From Nitrosomonas sp. (GTDB taxonomy: Bacteria > Pseudomonadota > Gammaproteobacteria > Burkholderiales > Nitrosomonadaceae), in assembly GCA_016721865.1 (NCBI GenBank), contig JADKHF010000042.1, forward strand, positions 174,673 through 238,672: a DNA stretch of 64,000 nucleotides. The letters run 5' to 3'. Positions within the stretch are counted from its first letter, which is position 1. Every line of letters begins with the position of its first letter. A model generated the notes under the pieces. That model was not told the origin of the DNA. It saw only the letters and a list, made by a program, of their open reading frames with translations, and did not search any database. A program made the position numbers and the translations under genes. Shown here one piece after another: positions 9,655-19,337 of this stretch.

Positions 9655-10011
9655 ATGCTTGAAAATTATTTTTCAATTTTACTTTTTCTTCTGGTTGGGT
9701 TCTTGGTTGGTGTTGTGCCAATGCTATGTGGTTGGCTGCTTGCACCAAATCGTCCGGATAGTGAGAAGCTATCGCCATACGAATGTGGATTCGAAGCCTT
9801 TGAAGATGCTCGAATGAAGTTTGATGTGCGTTATTATCTGGTCGCAATTTTGTTTATCTTATTTGATCTGGAAATTGCTTTTTTATTTCCGTGGGCAATT
9901 GTACTTGATGAAATTGGAATGTTTGGATTTATTGCTATGATGATATTCCTGAGTATCCTGGTGGTAGGTTTTATCTACGAATGGATGAAGGGAGCATTAG
10001 AATGGGATTAG
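9655..10011 (+). CDS. nuoA: NADH-quinone oxidoreductase subunit A
   Basis: Small membrane subunit of complex I. The 118-aa protein has three hydrophobic helices. The loop between the first and second carries the conserved PYECGFE segment, and DLEIAFLFPWA marks the second helix. It is intact and opens the nuoA-N operon, which encodes the proton-pumping NADH dehydrogenase. In an ammonia oxidiser this complex can also run in reverse to make NADH, which is established physiology, not something read from this gene. Confidence 0.96.
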   Translation: MLENYFSILLFLLVGFLVGVVPMLCGWLLAPNRPDSEKLSPYECGFEAFEDARMKFDVRYYLVAILFILFDLEIAFLFPWAIVLDEIGMFGFIAMMIFLSILVVGFIYEWMKGALEWD

Positions 10012-10015
10012 TGTT

Positions 10016-10492
10016 ATGAGTATAGAAGGAGTTCTTGACAAGGGTTTTGTCACTACCAGCTTAGACTCAATTATTAATTGGGGACGTACCGGTTCCATGT
10101 GGCCAATGACTTTTGGACTGGCTTGCTGTGCAGTTGAAATGATGGAGACAGGAGCATCACGTTATGATCTTGACCGATTTGGAATAGTGTTTCGACCAAG
10201 TCCGCGACAATCAGATGTTATGATAGTAGCGGGAACTTTATGTAACAAAATGGCCCCTGCTTTACGTAAAGTTTATGATCAAATGGCCGAGCCACGTTGG
10301 GTAATATCGATGGGATCGTGTGCGAATGGTGGAGGATATTACCATTACTCATATTCTGTGGTGCGTGGCTGTGATCGTATTGTGCCAGTTGATATTTATG
10401 TGCCAGGTTGTCCTCCTACGGCAGAAGCTTTGTTGTATGGCATTATTCAGTTGCAAAATAAAATAAATCGTACCAACACTATTGCAAGATAA
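10016..10492 (+). CDS. nuoB: NADH-quinone oxidoreductase subunit B
   Basis: Peripheral-arm subunit that holds cluster N2 next to the quinone site. The 158-aa protein contains the tandem cysteines of GLACCAVEMM and the further ligands in GSCANGGGYY and PGCPP. It is intact and starts 4 bp after nuoA. Confidence 0.97.
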   Translation: MSIEGVLDKGFVTTSLDSIINWGRTGSMWPMTFGLACCAVEMMETGASRYDLDRFGIVFRPSPRQSDVMIVAGTLCNKMAPALRKVYDQMAEPRWVISMGSCANGGGYYHYSYSVVRGCDRIVPVDIYVPGCPPTAEALLYGIIQLQNKINRTNTIAR

Positions 10493-10497
10493 TTCCT

Positions 10498-11118
10498 ATG
10501 TTAACTACTCGTCTGGAAAATCTTGCAGAATCTTTGCGGAACGCGCTTGGGGATAAACTGGTTAGTATCCAAGTTCGGTATGGAGAATTAACTATCAATG
10601 TGCTTGCAGAAGATATATTTGCTGTGAGTAAAATGCTGCGTGACAAAAATACTCTTACTTTTGATACATTGATCGATTTATGTGGAATTGACTATTCGAC
10701 GTATGGCGACGATTTGTCTGAAAAAAATAACTTTAAGAATAGACATTTTGCTGTAATTTATCATTTACTTTCGGTTGACCGAAATCATAGATTGCGCGTT
10801 CGAGTTTTGGCTGAAAATAATGATTTTCCAGTAGTGGACTCAATAACTGATATATGGCCTGTCGCTAACTGGTTTGAGCGTGAGGCATTTGATCTTTATG
10901 GAATTGTTTTTACTTACCATCCAGATTTACGTAGGATATTGACAGACTATGGTTTTATAGGAAATCCGTTTCGCAAAGATTTTCCAATCACTGGTCATGT
11001 TGAAATGCGCTATGATGCAGAGCAGAAACGCGTCGTTTACCAGCCTGTCACTATCGAACCGCGAGAAATCACACCGCTTGTGATACGCGAGGAGAATTAC
11101 GGAAACTGTGAATCCTGA
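10498..11118 (+). CDS. nuoC: NADH-quinone oxidoreductase subunit C
   Basis: Peripheral-arm 30-kDa subunit next to NuoD. The 206-aa protein has the family signature around residues 120-145 (NWFEREAFDLYGI, then HPDLRRILTDYGF and GNPFRKDFP). It is a separate gene here, not fused to nuoD as in Escherichia coli. It begins 5 bp after nuoB and is intact. Confidence 0.96.
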   Translation: MLTTRLENLAESLRNALGDKLVSIQVRYGELTINVLAEDIFAVSKMLRDKNTLTFDTLIDLCGIDYSTYGDDLSEKNNFKNRHFAVIYHLLSVDRNHRLRVRVLAENNDFPVVDSITDIWPVANWFEREAFDLYGIVFTYHPDLRRILTDYGFIGNPFRKDFPITGHVEMRYDAEQKRVVYQPVTIEPREITPLVIREENYGNCES

Positions 11119-11178
11119 TGTTCCTATGCTTCCGCAACATGGATTGAGCTTTTAGATAAAAAGCTTGTGAAATAACAT

Positions 11179-12432
11179 ATGGCTGAAATACGTAATTACA
11201 CTATGAATTTTGGGCCCCAGCACCCGGCAGCTCACGGAGTGTTGAGATTGGTGCTGGAATTGGATGGGGAAGTTGTACTTCGTGCGGATCCCCATATTGG
11301 ATTGCTGCATCGGGCAACTGAAAAATTAGCAGAAAATAAAACGTATATTCAATCAGTTCCATATATGGATCGATTGGATTATGTCTCGATGATGGTTAAC
11401 GAGCATGCTTACGTAATGGCTATTGAAAAGCTACTGCAAGTTGAAGTGCCAATAAGAGCACAGTACATACGTGTAATGTTTGATGAAATTACTCGTATAC
11501 TTAATCACTTGTTGTGGATTGGTGCGCATGCGCTGGATGTCGGTGCTATGACAATGTTTCTGTATGCTTTTCGTGAAAGAGAAGATCTGATGGATTGTTA
11601 TGAAGCTGTATCAGGTGCTCGATTGCACGCTGCCTATTATAGGCCTGGTGGTGTATACCGTGATTTACCCGATACTATGCCCCAGTATCAACCATCAAAA
11701 ATTCATAATCAAAAGCAGACTCGTTTGAGAAACGCTAATCGAGAAGGTTCCTTATTGGATTTTATTGATGATTTTACGAATCGATTTCCAAAGTATGTTG
11801 ACGAATATGAAACGTTGCTAACTGACAATAGAATTTGGAAGCAACGCTTGGTAGATATTGGTATTGTTTCTCCTGAACGAGCTAAAGCGTTAGGTTTTAC
11901 CGGTCCAATGCTACGTGGTTCCGGTGTGGAATGGGATTTAAGAAGAAAACAGCCTTATGAGGTCTACGACCGTCTTGATTTTGATATACCAGTAGGCGTT
12001 AATGGCGATTGTTATGATCGATATTTGGTACGTATGGAGGAGTTTCGACAATCAAATCGCATCATTAAGCAATGTATCGATTGGCTGCGTAAAAATCCGG
12101 GGCCGGTGATTACTGATAATCATAAAATTGCGCCGCCTTCACGTGTTGATATGAAACAGAATATGGAAGAAATGATTCATCATTTCAAATTATTTACTGA
12201 GGGCTTTCATGTGCCTCCAGGTGAAACTTACGCAGCAGTTGAACATCCGAAAGGTGAGTTTGGTATTTATCTGGTATCCAATGGTGCTAATAAGCCTTAT
12301 CGACTGAAAATACGTGCGCCTGGATTTGCACATTTAGCTGCTTTGGATGAAATGTCGAGAGGGCACATGATTTCAGATGTGGTAGCAATCATTGGCACAC
12401 AAGATATAGTTTTTGGTGAGATAGACAGATAA
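11179..12432 (+). CDS. nuoD: NADH-quinone oxidoreductase subunit D
   Basis: 49-kDa subunit that forms the quinone-binding pocket with NuoB. The 417-aa protein carries FGPQHPAAHGVLR near the N-terminus, DPHIGLLHRATEKL, the YLVRMEEFRQS region, and the C-terminal GTQDIVFGEIDR. It is full length and intact. The 60-bp gap from nuoC includes a short A/T-rich stretch but no visible gene. Confidence 0.97.
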   Translation: MAEIRNYTMNFGPQHPAAHGVLRLVLELDGEVVLRADPHIGLLHRATEKLAENKTYIQSVPYMDRLDYVSMMVNEHAYVMAIEKLLQVEVPIRAQYIRVMFDEITRILNHLLWIGAHALDVGAMTMFLYAFREREDLMDCYEAVSGARLHAAYYRPGGVYRDLPDTMPQYQPSKIHNQKQTRLRNANREGSLLDFIDDFTNRFPKYVDEYETLLTDNRIWKQRLVDIGIVSPERAKALGFTGPMLRGSGVEWDLRRKQPYEVYDRLDFDIPVGVNGDCYDRYLVRMEEFRQSNRIIKQCIDWLRKNPGPVITDNHKIAPPSRVDMKQNMEEMIHHFKLFTEGFHVPPGETYAAVEHPKGEFGIYLVSNGANKPYRLKIRAPGFAHLAALDEMSRGHMISDVVAIIGTQDIVFGEIDR

Positions 12433-12435
12433 ACG

Positions 12436-12912
12436 ATGTTAAGCACTGAATCCCTAAAAAGAATAGATCGAGAAATCGCTAAATATCCGGCTGAACAGAA
12501 ACAATCCGCTGTCATGTCAGCGCTTGCCATTGCACAAGATGAAAAGGGATGGCTGGCTAATGAGACAATGAATTTTGTTGCTGAATATTTAGGAATGCCT
12601 CCCATTGCAGTCTATGAAGTAGCTACTTTCTATAATATGTATAACCTGGAGCCGGTTGGTAAATACAAGATCACAATATGCACTAATTTACCTTGTGCGT
12701 TATCAGGCAGTAATGATAGTGCAGCATATTTAAAGAAGAAATTAGGGATTGAGTTTAACCAGACAACCCCTGATGGTAAATTTACGCTAAAAGAAGGCGA
12801 GTGCTTTGGGGCTTGCGGTGATGCGCCAGTAATATTAGTTAATAACAAGCGTATGTGTAGTTTCATGTCTAATGAAACTATCGATAAATTGCTGGAGGAA
12901 CTGAGCGAATGA
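12436..12912 (+). CDS. nuoE: NADH-quinone oxidoreductase subunit E
   Basis: 24-kDa thioredoxin-fold subunit carrying the [2Fe-2S] cluster N1a. The 158-aa protein has the ligand pairs in TICTNLPC and GECFGACGDAP. A helical N-terminal part contains QSAVMSALAIAQDEKGWL. Its TGA overlaps the nuoF ATG by 4 bp, implying coupled translation. Confidence 0.96.
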   Translation: MLSTESLKRIDREIAKYPAEQKQSAVMSALAIAQDEKGWLANETMNFVAEYLGMPPIAVYEVATFYNMYNLEPVGKYKITICTNLPCALSGSNDSAAYLKKKLGIEFNQTTPDGKFTLKEGECFGACGDAPVILVNNKRMCSFMSNETIDKLLEELSE

Positions 12913-14186
12913 ATCAGTACCCGCAAACATTAATGAATGATGTGGACTCATCCGACCCGGAAAATTGGCGACTCAGAGCTTATGAGAAGCGTGAGGGGTA
13001 TGCAGCTCTTAAAAAAATACTGGCGAAAAAAATTACTCCGGAAGAAGTTATTGAGGAAGTCAAGAAATCTGCACTTCGTGGTCGCGGTGGGGCTGGCTTT
13101 CCAACTGGATTGAAGTGGAGCTTCATGCCGAAAGGTTATGAAGGAAGCAAATATATCGTTTGCAATTCAGATGAAGGGGAACCAGGTACGTTTAAAGATC
13201 GCGATATTATGCGATTTAATCCACATTTGTTGATCGAAGGCATGATAATAGCTGCATATGCAATGGGTGTTAAAGCAGGCTACAACTATATTCATGGCGA
13301 GATATGGGAAACCTACGAGCGTATGGAAGAAGCTGTTGAGGAAGCGCGGGCAGCCGGTTATCTCGGCAATAAGATTCTGGGATCATCATTTGGTTTTCAA
13401 CTATACAATCATCATGGCTATGGTGCTTATATCTGTGGTGAAGAGACGGCGTTGCTGGAATCCATAGAAGGAAAGAAGGGACAGCCACGTTTTAAGCCAC
13501 CTTTTCCAGCAAATTACGGCCTTTACGGCAAGCCGACCACAATTAATAATACTGAAACTTTTTCTTCGGTTCCCTGGATCATCCGCAATGGCGGAGAAAA
13601 ATATCTGCAACTTGGTAAACCAAATAACGGTGGTACAAAGATATTTTCAGTATCGGGGCATGTTAATAAACCAGGTAATTATGAAATACCCCTTGGAACA
13701 CCTTTTGCCGAGTTATTGGAAATGGCAGGAGGGATGCGTGGAGGTCGAAAATTAAAAGGATGTATTCCGGGTGGGTCATCAATGCCAGTATTACCTGGCG
13801 ATATTATGATGCAGACGGATATGGACTATGACTCCATTGCTAAAGCGGGGTCTATGCTTGGCTCGGGCGCTGTTATCATCATGGATGAAACAACCTGCAT
13901 GGTAAGAGCTTTGGAACGATTGTCATATTTTTACTATGAAGAGTCCTGCGGTCAATGTACGCCATGTCGCGAGGGTACAGGATGGCTTTATCGTATTATC
14001 AACCGCATTGAACACGGCAAAGGACGACCTGAAGATCTTGAACTGCTTGATAATATTGCGGATAACATCCAGGGACGAACAATTTGTGCCCTAGGCGATG
14101 CCGCGGCAATGCCGGTGAGAGCCATGATTCAACATTTTCGAAACGAGTTTGTTTACCATATAGAGCAAAAGAAATGTATGGTCTAA
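12909..14186 (+). CDS. nuoF: NADH-quinone oxidoreductase subunit F
   Basis: 51-kDa NADH-oxidising subunit with FMN and one [4Fe-4S] cluster. The NADH-binding glycine-rich loop GRGGAGFPTGLKW, the FMN-site NSDEGEPGTFKDR, the ESCGQCTPCREG cysteine motif and the distal cluster ligand in RTICALGDA are all present. The 425-aa protein is complete and coupled to nuoE. Confidence 0.97.
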   Translation: MNQYPQTLMNDVDSSDPENWRLRAYEKREGYAALKKILAKKITPEEVIEEVKKSALRGRGGAGFPTGLKWSFMPKGYEGSKYIVCNSDEGEPGTFKDRDIMRFNPHLLIEGMIIAAYAMGVKAGYNYIHGEIWETYERMEEAVEEARAAGYLGNKILGSSFGFQLYNHHGYGAYICGEETALLESIEGKKGQPRFKPPFPANYGLYGKPTTINNTETFSSVPWIIRNGGEKYLQLGKPNNGGTKIFSVSGHVNKPGNYEIPLGTPFAELLEMAGGMRGGRKLKGCIPGGSSMPVLPGDIMMQTDMDYDSIAKAGSMLGSGAVIIMDETTCMVRALERLSYFYYEESCGQCTPCREGTGWLYRIINRIEHGKGRPEDLELLDNIADNIQGRTICALGDAAAMPVRAMIQHFRNEFVYHIEQKKCMV

Positions 14187-14255
14187 TTTTTCTGATGCTA
14201 AATAATTAACAAATATCATTTTTTATAATTCGTGATCAACCAATAATTTTAGCCG

Positions 14256-16668
14256 ATGGTCAATATAGAAATCGACGGTAAGCAAATATCTGTTCCTAAA
14301 GGAAGCACCATCATGGATGGTGCTAAACAGATTGGTGTGTATATTCCACATTTTTGCTATCACAAGAAATTATCCATTGCAGCAAATTGCCGCATGTGTT
14401 TAGTGCAAGTAGAGAAGGCACCTAAACCATTGCCTGCTTGTGCTACACCGGTTATGGATGGAATGAAGGTATATACGCATTCGCAGCAGGCAGTGACAGC
14501 ACAGAAAGGTGTCATGGAGTTTCTGCTTATAAATCATCCGCTGGATTGCCCTATTTGTGATCAAGGTGGTGAATGTCAACTGCAAGATCTTGCTGTTGGA
14601 TATGGAGCAAGTGGTTCACGTTATACCGAAGCAAAACGAGTCGTGGTCAACAAAAATTTGGGCCCACTGATATCAACGGATATGACGCGGTGTATCCACT
14701 GTACACGTTGCGTTCGTTTTGGTCAGGAAATTGCTGGCATTATGGAACTTGGTATGGTTGGGCGTGGTGAACATTCTGAAATACTTTCATTCGTTGGCAA
14801 GACCGTGGATTCGGAGTTGTCTGGCAATGTTATTGATCTCTGCCCTGTTGGTGCACTGGTTAGTAAGCCATTTCGGTATTCGGCCCGTACTTGGGAGTTA
14901 TCACGCAGAAAATCAATAAGCCCGCACTGTGGCCTGGGTTCAAACCTGATTGTACAAGTCAAACAGAATCGCGTAATGCGTGTTCTTCCTCGAGACAATG
15001 AAGCGATCAATGAATGTTGGTTGTCTGATAAAGATCGTTTTTCCTATGAAGGATTAAACTCAGAAGATAGATTGACACGCCCAATGATCAAGCGCGAAGG
15101 TCAATGGTGTGAGTGTGACTGGCAAGAAGCGTTGGAATTTACTGCCAATGCCCTACAGACAATCAAACAAAAATATGGAGCGAAAAGTATAGCTGCATTA
15201 GGATCTGCGCATAGCACATCAGAAGAGTTGTTTTTATTGCAAAAATTATTACGTGCTCTGGGCAGCGGCAATATTGATCATCGTTTGCGGCAGTCGGATT
15301 TTCGTGCAGATAAAAAAATGCAGGGCGTGCCGTGGTTAGGCAGCTCTATTGCAGATATATCCCAATTAAAATCGGCGCTCATTATCGGCAGTACAATACG
15401 TAAAGATCATCCGCTTATTGCCCAGCGCTTGCGCCAGGCCGTTAAAAATGGCATGCAATTAAATATTGTAAATCCAGTAGATGATGATTTATTGGTTAAT
15501 GTTGCGAATAAGGCCATAGTTGCACCTGGTGCAATGATCAAAAAATTGGCGGAAATCTTGAAAGCGGCAGCTGAGATAAAAGGTGTAGAACAAACGAGTG
15601 GACTACAGCAACTCATTAGTTCAATAGATGTTTCTAGTACTGCGAGTGCATTTTCTATTGCTTCGAGTTTAATCGAAAATACACCGTCAGCAATTTATTT
15701 TGGGTAATTTATCCCAACACCATCCTGATTACTCATGGATTAATTTTCTTGTTGGTTTGGTTGCACAAGTCACGGGAGCAAGCTATGGTGTATTGGGTGA
15801 AGCTGCAAATAGTGTAGGCGCTTATTTGGTTGGTGCAATACCGCAAACCAAAACATTGTCTTTTGCAGCAAAATTTGATCAGGGGGAAGCCGGATTAAAC
15901 GCAGCACAAATGCTAGGATTCAGCAATGACTTGACCGATGAAAAGTGTCAGGCATTTATATTGATGAATGTGGAGCCAGAATTTGATACCTACAACTCTC
16001 AGAAATCACTAAAAACAATCAAGTCGAGTGAATTTGTGGTATCGATGAGTGCTTATAAAGGAAATGGGGAAGATTACGCAGATGTGTTATTGCCTATTGC
16101 CCCATTTACTGAAACATCAGGCACTTATGTCAATACTGAGGGTAGAATACAAAGTTTCAATGGTGTTGTTTCTCCGTTAGGAGAAGCTCGTCCTGCCTGG
16201 AAGGTACTTCGTGTACTGGCTAACTTACTGGGGCTGGAAAAATTTGATTATGAGACACCAGAACAAATTCGTGCAGAAATTTTTCCTGATGGATTAGAAA
16301 TTAATCAATACCTCAATAATACTTTGAGGAATTTTGGTACTGAGATTAGGGTAACTGAAGAACAAGGGATACAGCGTATTGGAGAAGTGCCGATTTATCA
16401 GACGGATCCGATTGTACGTCGCGCTGAATCCTTGCAGGATACTCGTGATGGCGCACCACCAAAAGCTTGGATGGCAACCGCAATGCAGCAGAATTTAGGT
16501 GTTATCGCAGGCGATCAGGTAAAAATTACGCAGGGAGATGAATTCGTGCGGCTCGAGGTTGCTCATGATGAGAAATTACCCGTTAATTGTGTACGTATTG
16601 CTTGTGCGCATCCGAAGACAATAGCACTCGGTGCTTTGTTCGGAGAAATTCTGGTGGAAAAATTATGA
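14256..16668 (+). CDS. nuoG: NADH-quinone oxidoreductase subunit G (one apparent frameshift)
   Basis: 75-kDa peripheral subunit. The N-terminus has a ferredoxin-like domain with CRMC and a later Cys. It is followed by the CPICDQGGECQLQD cluster site, the CIHCTRCVRFGQEI site and a CPVGAL motif. The rest is a molybdopterin-oxidoreductase-like domain. The frame breaks at 15702-15704, where a run of three G should be two (Tyr-Phe-Gly-Asn-Leu); removing one G joins the halves into 803 aa, normal for a betaproteobacterial NuoG. The 69 bp before the ATG are A/T-rich without a gene. Confidence 0.95.
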
Positions 16669-16690
16669 TGGCAAACGTTGGAGTTTATTA

Positions 16691-17789
16691 ATGGAGAATA
16701 TTCAACAACAGTTTGTGAAAATATTTGGAACTGAATGGGGGGTCATGCTGTTTTCATTGGCTTCAAATATGACATTTATTCTAGCTATCGTCATTCCATT
16801 ATTATTAGGTGTTGCGTATCTAACTTTTGCGGAACGGAAAATAATTGCGTATATGCAAATTCGTGTCGGTCCCAACAGAGTAACTTTTTTTGGTATACCT
16901 TGGTTGCGTGGTTGGGGGCAACCGATTGCTGATGCAGTTAAGGCAATGATGAAAGAAATCATTATTCCGACGGGAGCAAACAAGTTCTTATTTATTCTTG
17001 CACCAGTACTGACAATTATGCCAGCGCTTGCAGCTTGGGCAGTAATACCTTTTTCTCCTGAACTTGTTCTTGCTGATATCAATGCAGGATTGCTATATAT
17101 TTTAGCAATGACGTCAATGGGTATCTACGGTATTATCATTGCCGGATGGGCATCGAATTCGAAATATGCTTTCCTGGGTGCCATGCGGTCTGCTGCTCAG
17201 GTAGTTTCATACGAATTGGCAATGGGTTTTGCTTTGGTATGTGTTTTAATGATGTCGAAAAGTTTGAATTTGGGTGATATTGTTAACGGCCAACAAGGTA
17301 ACAGTTTGTTGAACTGGTATTTGATTCCGCTGTTTCCAATGTTTCTGGTTTATCTGATTTCAGGGGTAGCTGAGACAAACCGTGCGCCGTTTGATGTCGC
17401 AGAAGGCGAATCAGAAATTGTTGCAGGTTTTCACGTTGATTACTCGGGTATGGCCTTTACCGTATTTTTTCCTGGCCGAATATTCCAACATGATACTGGT
17501 CGCTACTCTGACATCAATTATGTTCCTAGGTGGATGGTTACCTCCGGTTGATATGGAACCATTTACATGGATTCCCGGTTTTATTTGGTTGCTATTGAAG
17601 ATTGCATTTATCCTGTTTTTCTTCCTTTGGTTTCGTGCAACTTTCCCACGCTATCGCTATGATCAAATCATGAGATTGGGATGGAAGATATTTATTCCGA
17701 TTACACTCATATGGATTGTTCTATTAGGTTTGATAATGCAACTGCCAGAGTCAATGCGGAATTCATTTCCGTTAAATATCTGGTTCTAA
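16691..17789 (+). CDS. nuoH: NADH-quinone oxidoreductase subunit H (one apparent frameshift)
   Basis: Membrane subunit linking the quinone pocket to the proton-pumping arm. Eight or so hydrophobic helices are visible. The conserved AERKIIAYMQIRVGPNRV and AETNRAPFDVAEGESEIVAG segments are intact. A run of six T at 17465-17470 should be five: with one removed, FFLAEYSNM follows correctly and the protein is 365 aa. The ATG at 16691 is preceded by a GGAG site and lies 22 bp after nuoG. Confidence 0.95.
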
Positions 17790-17803
17790 AAAGAGAAAAC
17801 GCA

Positions 17804-18292
17804 ATGGATCGTATCAAAAATTTTTTCAGTACCTTTTTGTTATTTGAATTGTTAAAAGGTATGGCGGTTACTGGACGGTATCTATTTAAACCAAAGATTA
17901 CTGTGCACTTTCCAGAAGAAAAAACTCCTCAATCGCCACGATTTCGTGGCTTGCATGCATTACGCCGTTATCCCAATGGAGAAGAACGTTGTATTGCTTG
18001 TAAATTATGCGAAGCTGTTTGCCCTGCCATGGCAATTACAATTGATTCGGAACAGCGTGCGGATGGTACACGACGTACAACACGTTATGATATTGACTTG
18101 AGTAAATGTATCTTCTGTGGTTTTTGTGAAGAATCTTGTCCGGTGGATTCAATTGTAGAAACGCGTATATTGGAATATCACGGCGAGAAAAGAGGTGATT
18201 TGATCTATACCAAAGAAATGTTATTGGCCATTGGAGATCGTTATGAAGAACAGATTGCCAAGGATCGAGAAGCCGATGCTCGTTATCGTTGA
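17804..18292 (+). CDS. nuoI: NADH-quinone oxidoreductase subunit I
   Basis: Peripheral-arm subunit with two [4Fe-4S] clusters. Both ferredoxin motifs are complete (CIACKLCEAVCP and CIFCGFCEESCP). The 162-aa protein begins at ATG 17804, 14 bp after the nuoH stop; readings that start further upstream overlap nuoH. The gene is intact. Confidence 0.97.
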   Translation: MDRIKNFFSTFLLFELLKGMAVTGRYLFKPKITVHFPEEKTPQSPRFRGLHALRRYPNGEERCIACKLCEAVCPAMAITIDSEQRADGTRRTTRYDIDLSKCIFCGFCEESCPVDSIVETRILEYHGEKRGDLIYTKEMLLAIGDRYEEQIAKDREADARYR

Positions 18293-18311
18293 ATCTCGCT
18301 GGTAAATACAA

Positions 18312-18917
18312 ATGATTTTTCAAGACATTTTATTTTATATTTTTGCAACCATTTTGGTTGCATCGGCACTCGGAGTGATTACAGTTCGTAATCCAGTCTA
18401 TTCAGCACTATTGCTCGTGCTGGCTTTTGTTACCTGTGCGGGCTTGTGGTTGCTGCTGGAAGCAGAGTTCCTTGCGATTGCATTAGTGTTGGTGTATGTC
18501 GGTGCTGTAATGGTATTGTTCCTTTTTGTAGTGATGATGCTGGATATAAATCTGGATCGGCTGAGGGAAGGATTCTGGAAGTGGTTTCCCTTCGGTGCAG
18601 TTATTGCGCTGATTATGGTTGCCGAAATATCAATGGTTCTAATGGGTAAATATTTTGGACTCGAAGAAATGCCGACACCCAGTCCACAAGATGCTGATTA
18701 CAGCAATACCAGAGAGCTGGGCCGCTTAATTTATACCGAATATGTATATGCCTTTGAGTTGGCCGCGGTGCTTTTGCTAGTTGCAATGGTAACGGCAATT
18801 GCATTAACTTTGAGACATCGTGAAGATAAAAAATCACCGAACCCATCCAAGCAAGTGAAAGTGAGAAAAGAAGATCGGATACGTGTGGTGGCAATGCCAT
18901 CGGAAAAGAAAGAATGA
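18312..18917 (+). CDS. nuoJ: NADH-quinone oxidoreductase subunit J
   Basis: Membrane-arm subunit with five hydrophobic helices. The conserved third-helix region reads LVLVYVGAVMVLFLFVVMML, and a late segment near residue 140 (EYVYAFELAAVLLLVAMV) is typical. It is 201 aa and intact, with a charged Lys/Glu-rich C-terminal tail. It starts 19 bp after nuoI. Confidence 0.95.
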   Translation: MIFQDILFYIFATILVASALGVITVRNPVYSALLLVLAFVTCAGLWLLLEAEFLAIALVLVYVGAVMVLFLFVVMMLDINLDRLREGFWKWFPFGAVIALIMVAEISMVLMGKYFGLEEMPTPSPQDADYSNTRELGRLIYTEYVYAFELAAVLLLVAMVTAIALTLRHREDKKSPNPSKQVKVRKEDRIRVVAMPSEKKE

Positions 18918-18974
18918 GAAAGCCAATTGATGGGGTTTTTTGTCGATTTCAAAATATAGGAAGAGGTAGTTAGC

Positions 18975-19279
18975 TTGGTATCGTTATCTCATTACTTAGT
19001 ACTTGGCGCGATTCTATTTGCTATCGGTTTAGTAGGTATTTTCTCAACAGAAAAAATGTCATTATTTTACTGATGTCTATTGAATTAATGCTATTAGCTG
19101 TGAATATGAATTTTGTTGCGTTCTCGCACTACTTACAGGATATATCAGGACAAATTTTCGTATTTTTTATTCTGACTGTTGCAGCAGCAGAATCAGCCAT
19201 TGGTTTAGCTATACTCGTTGTGCTTTTTCGCAATATGCGCACAATCAATGTTGATGATCTGGATAAACTCAAAGGCTAG
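18975..19279 (+). CDS. nuoK: NADH-quinone oxidoreductase subunit K (one apparent frameshift)
   Basis: Small antiporter-like membrane subunit. A TTG start at 18975 follows an AGGAAGAGG site and gives the first helix, SHYLVLGAILFAIGLVGIF. One base is then missing in the T run near 19039-19043. The second frame continues as N-R-K-N-V-I-I-L-L-M-S-I-E-L-M-L, which contains the helix-2 Glu needed for proton movement. The corrected length of 101 aa is exactly usual for NuoK. Confidence 0.93.
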
Positions 19280-19337
19280 TAAAAAAGACTTAGAAAAGTT
19301 TAAGTACTTATAACTGACATAAGAATAATTAACTGAG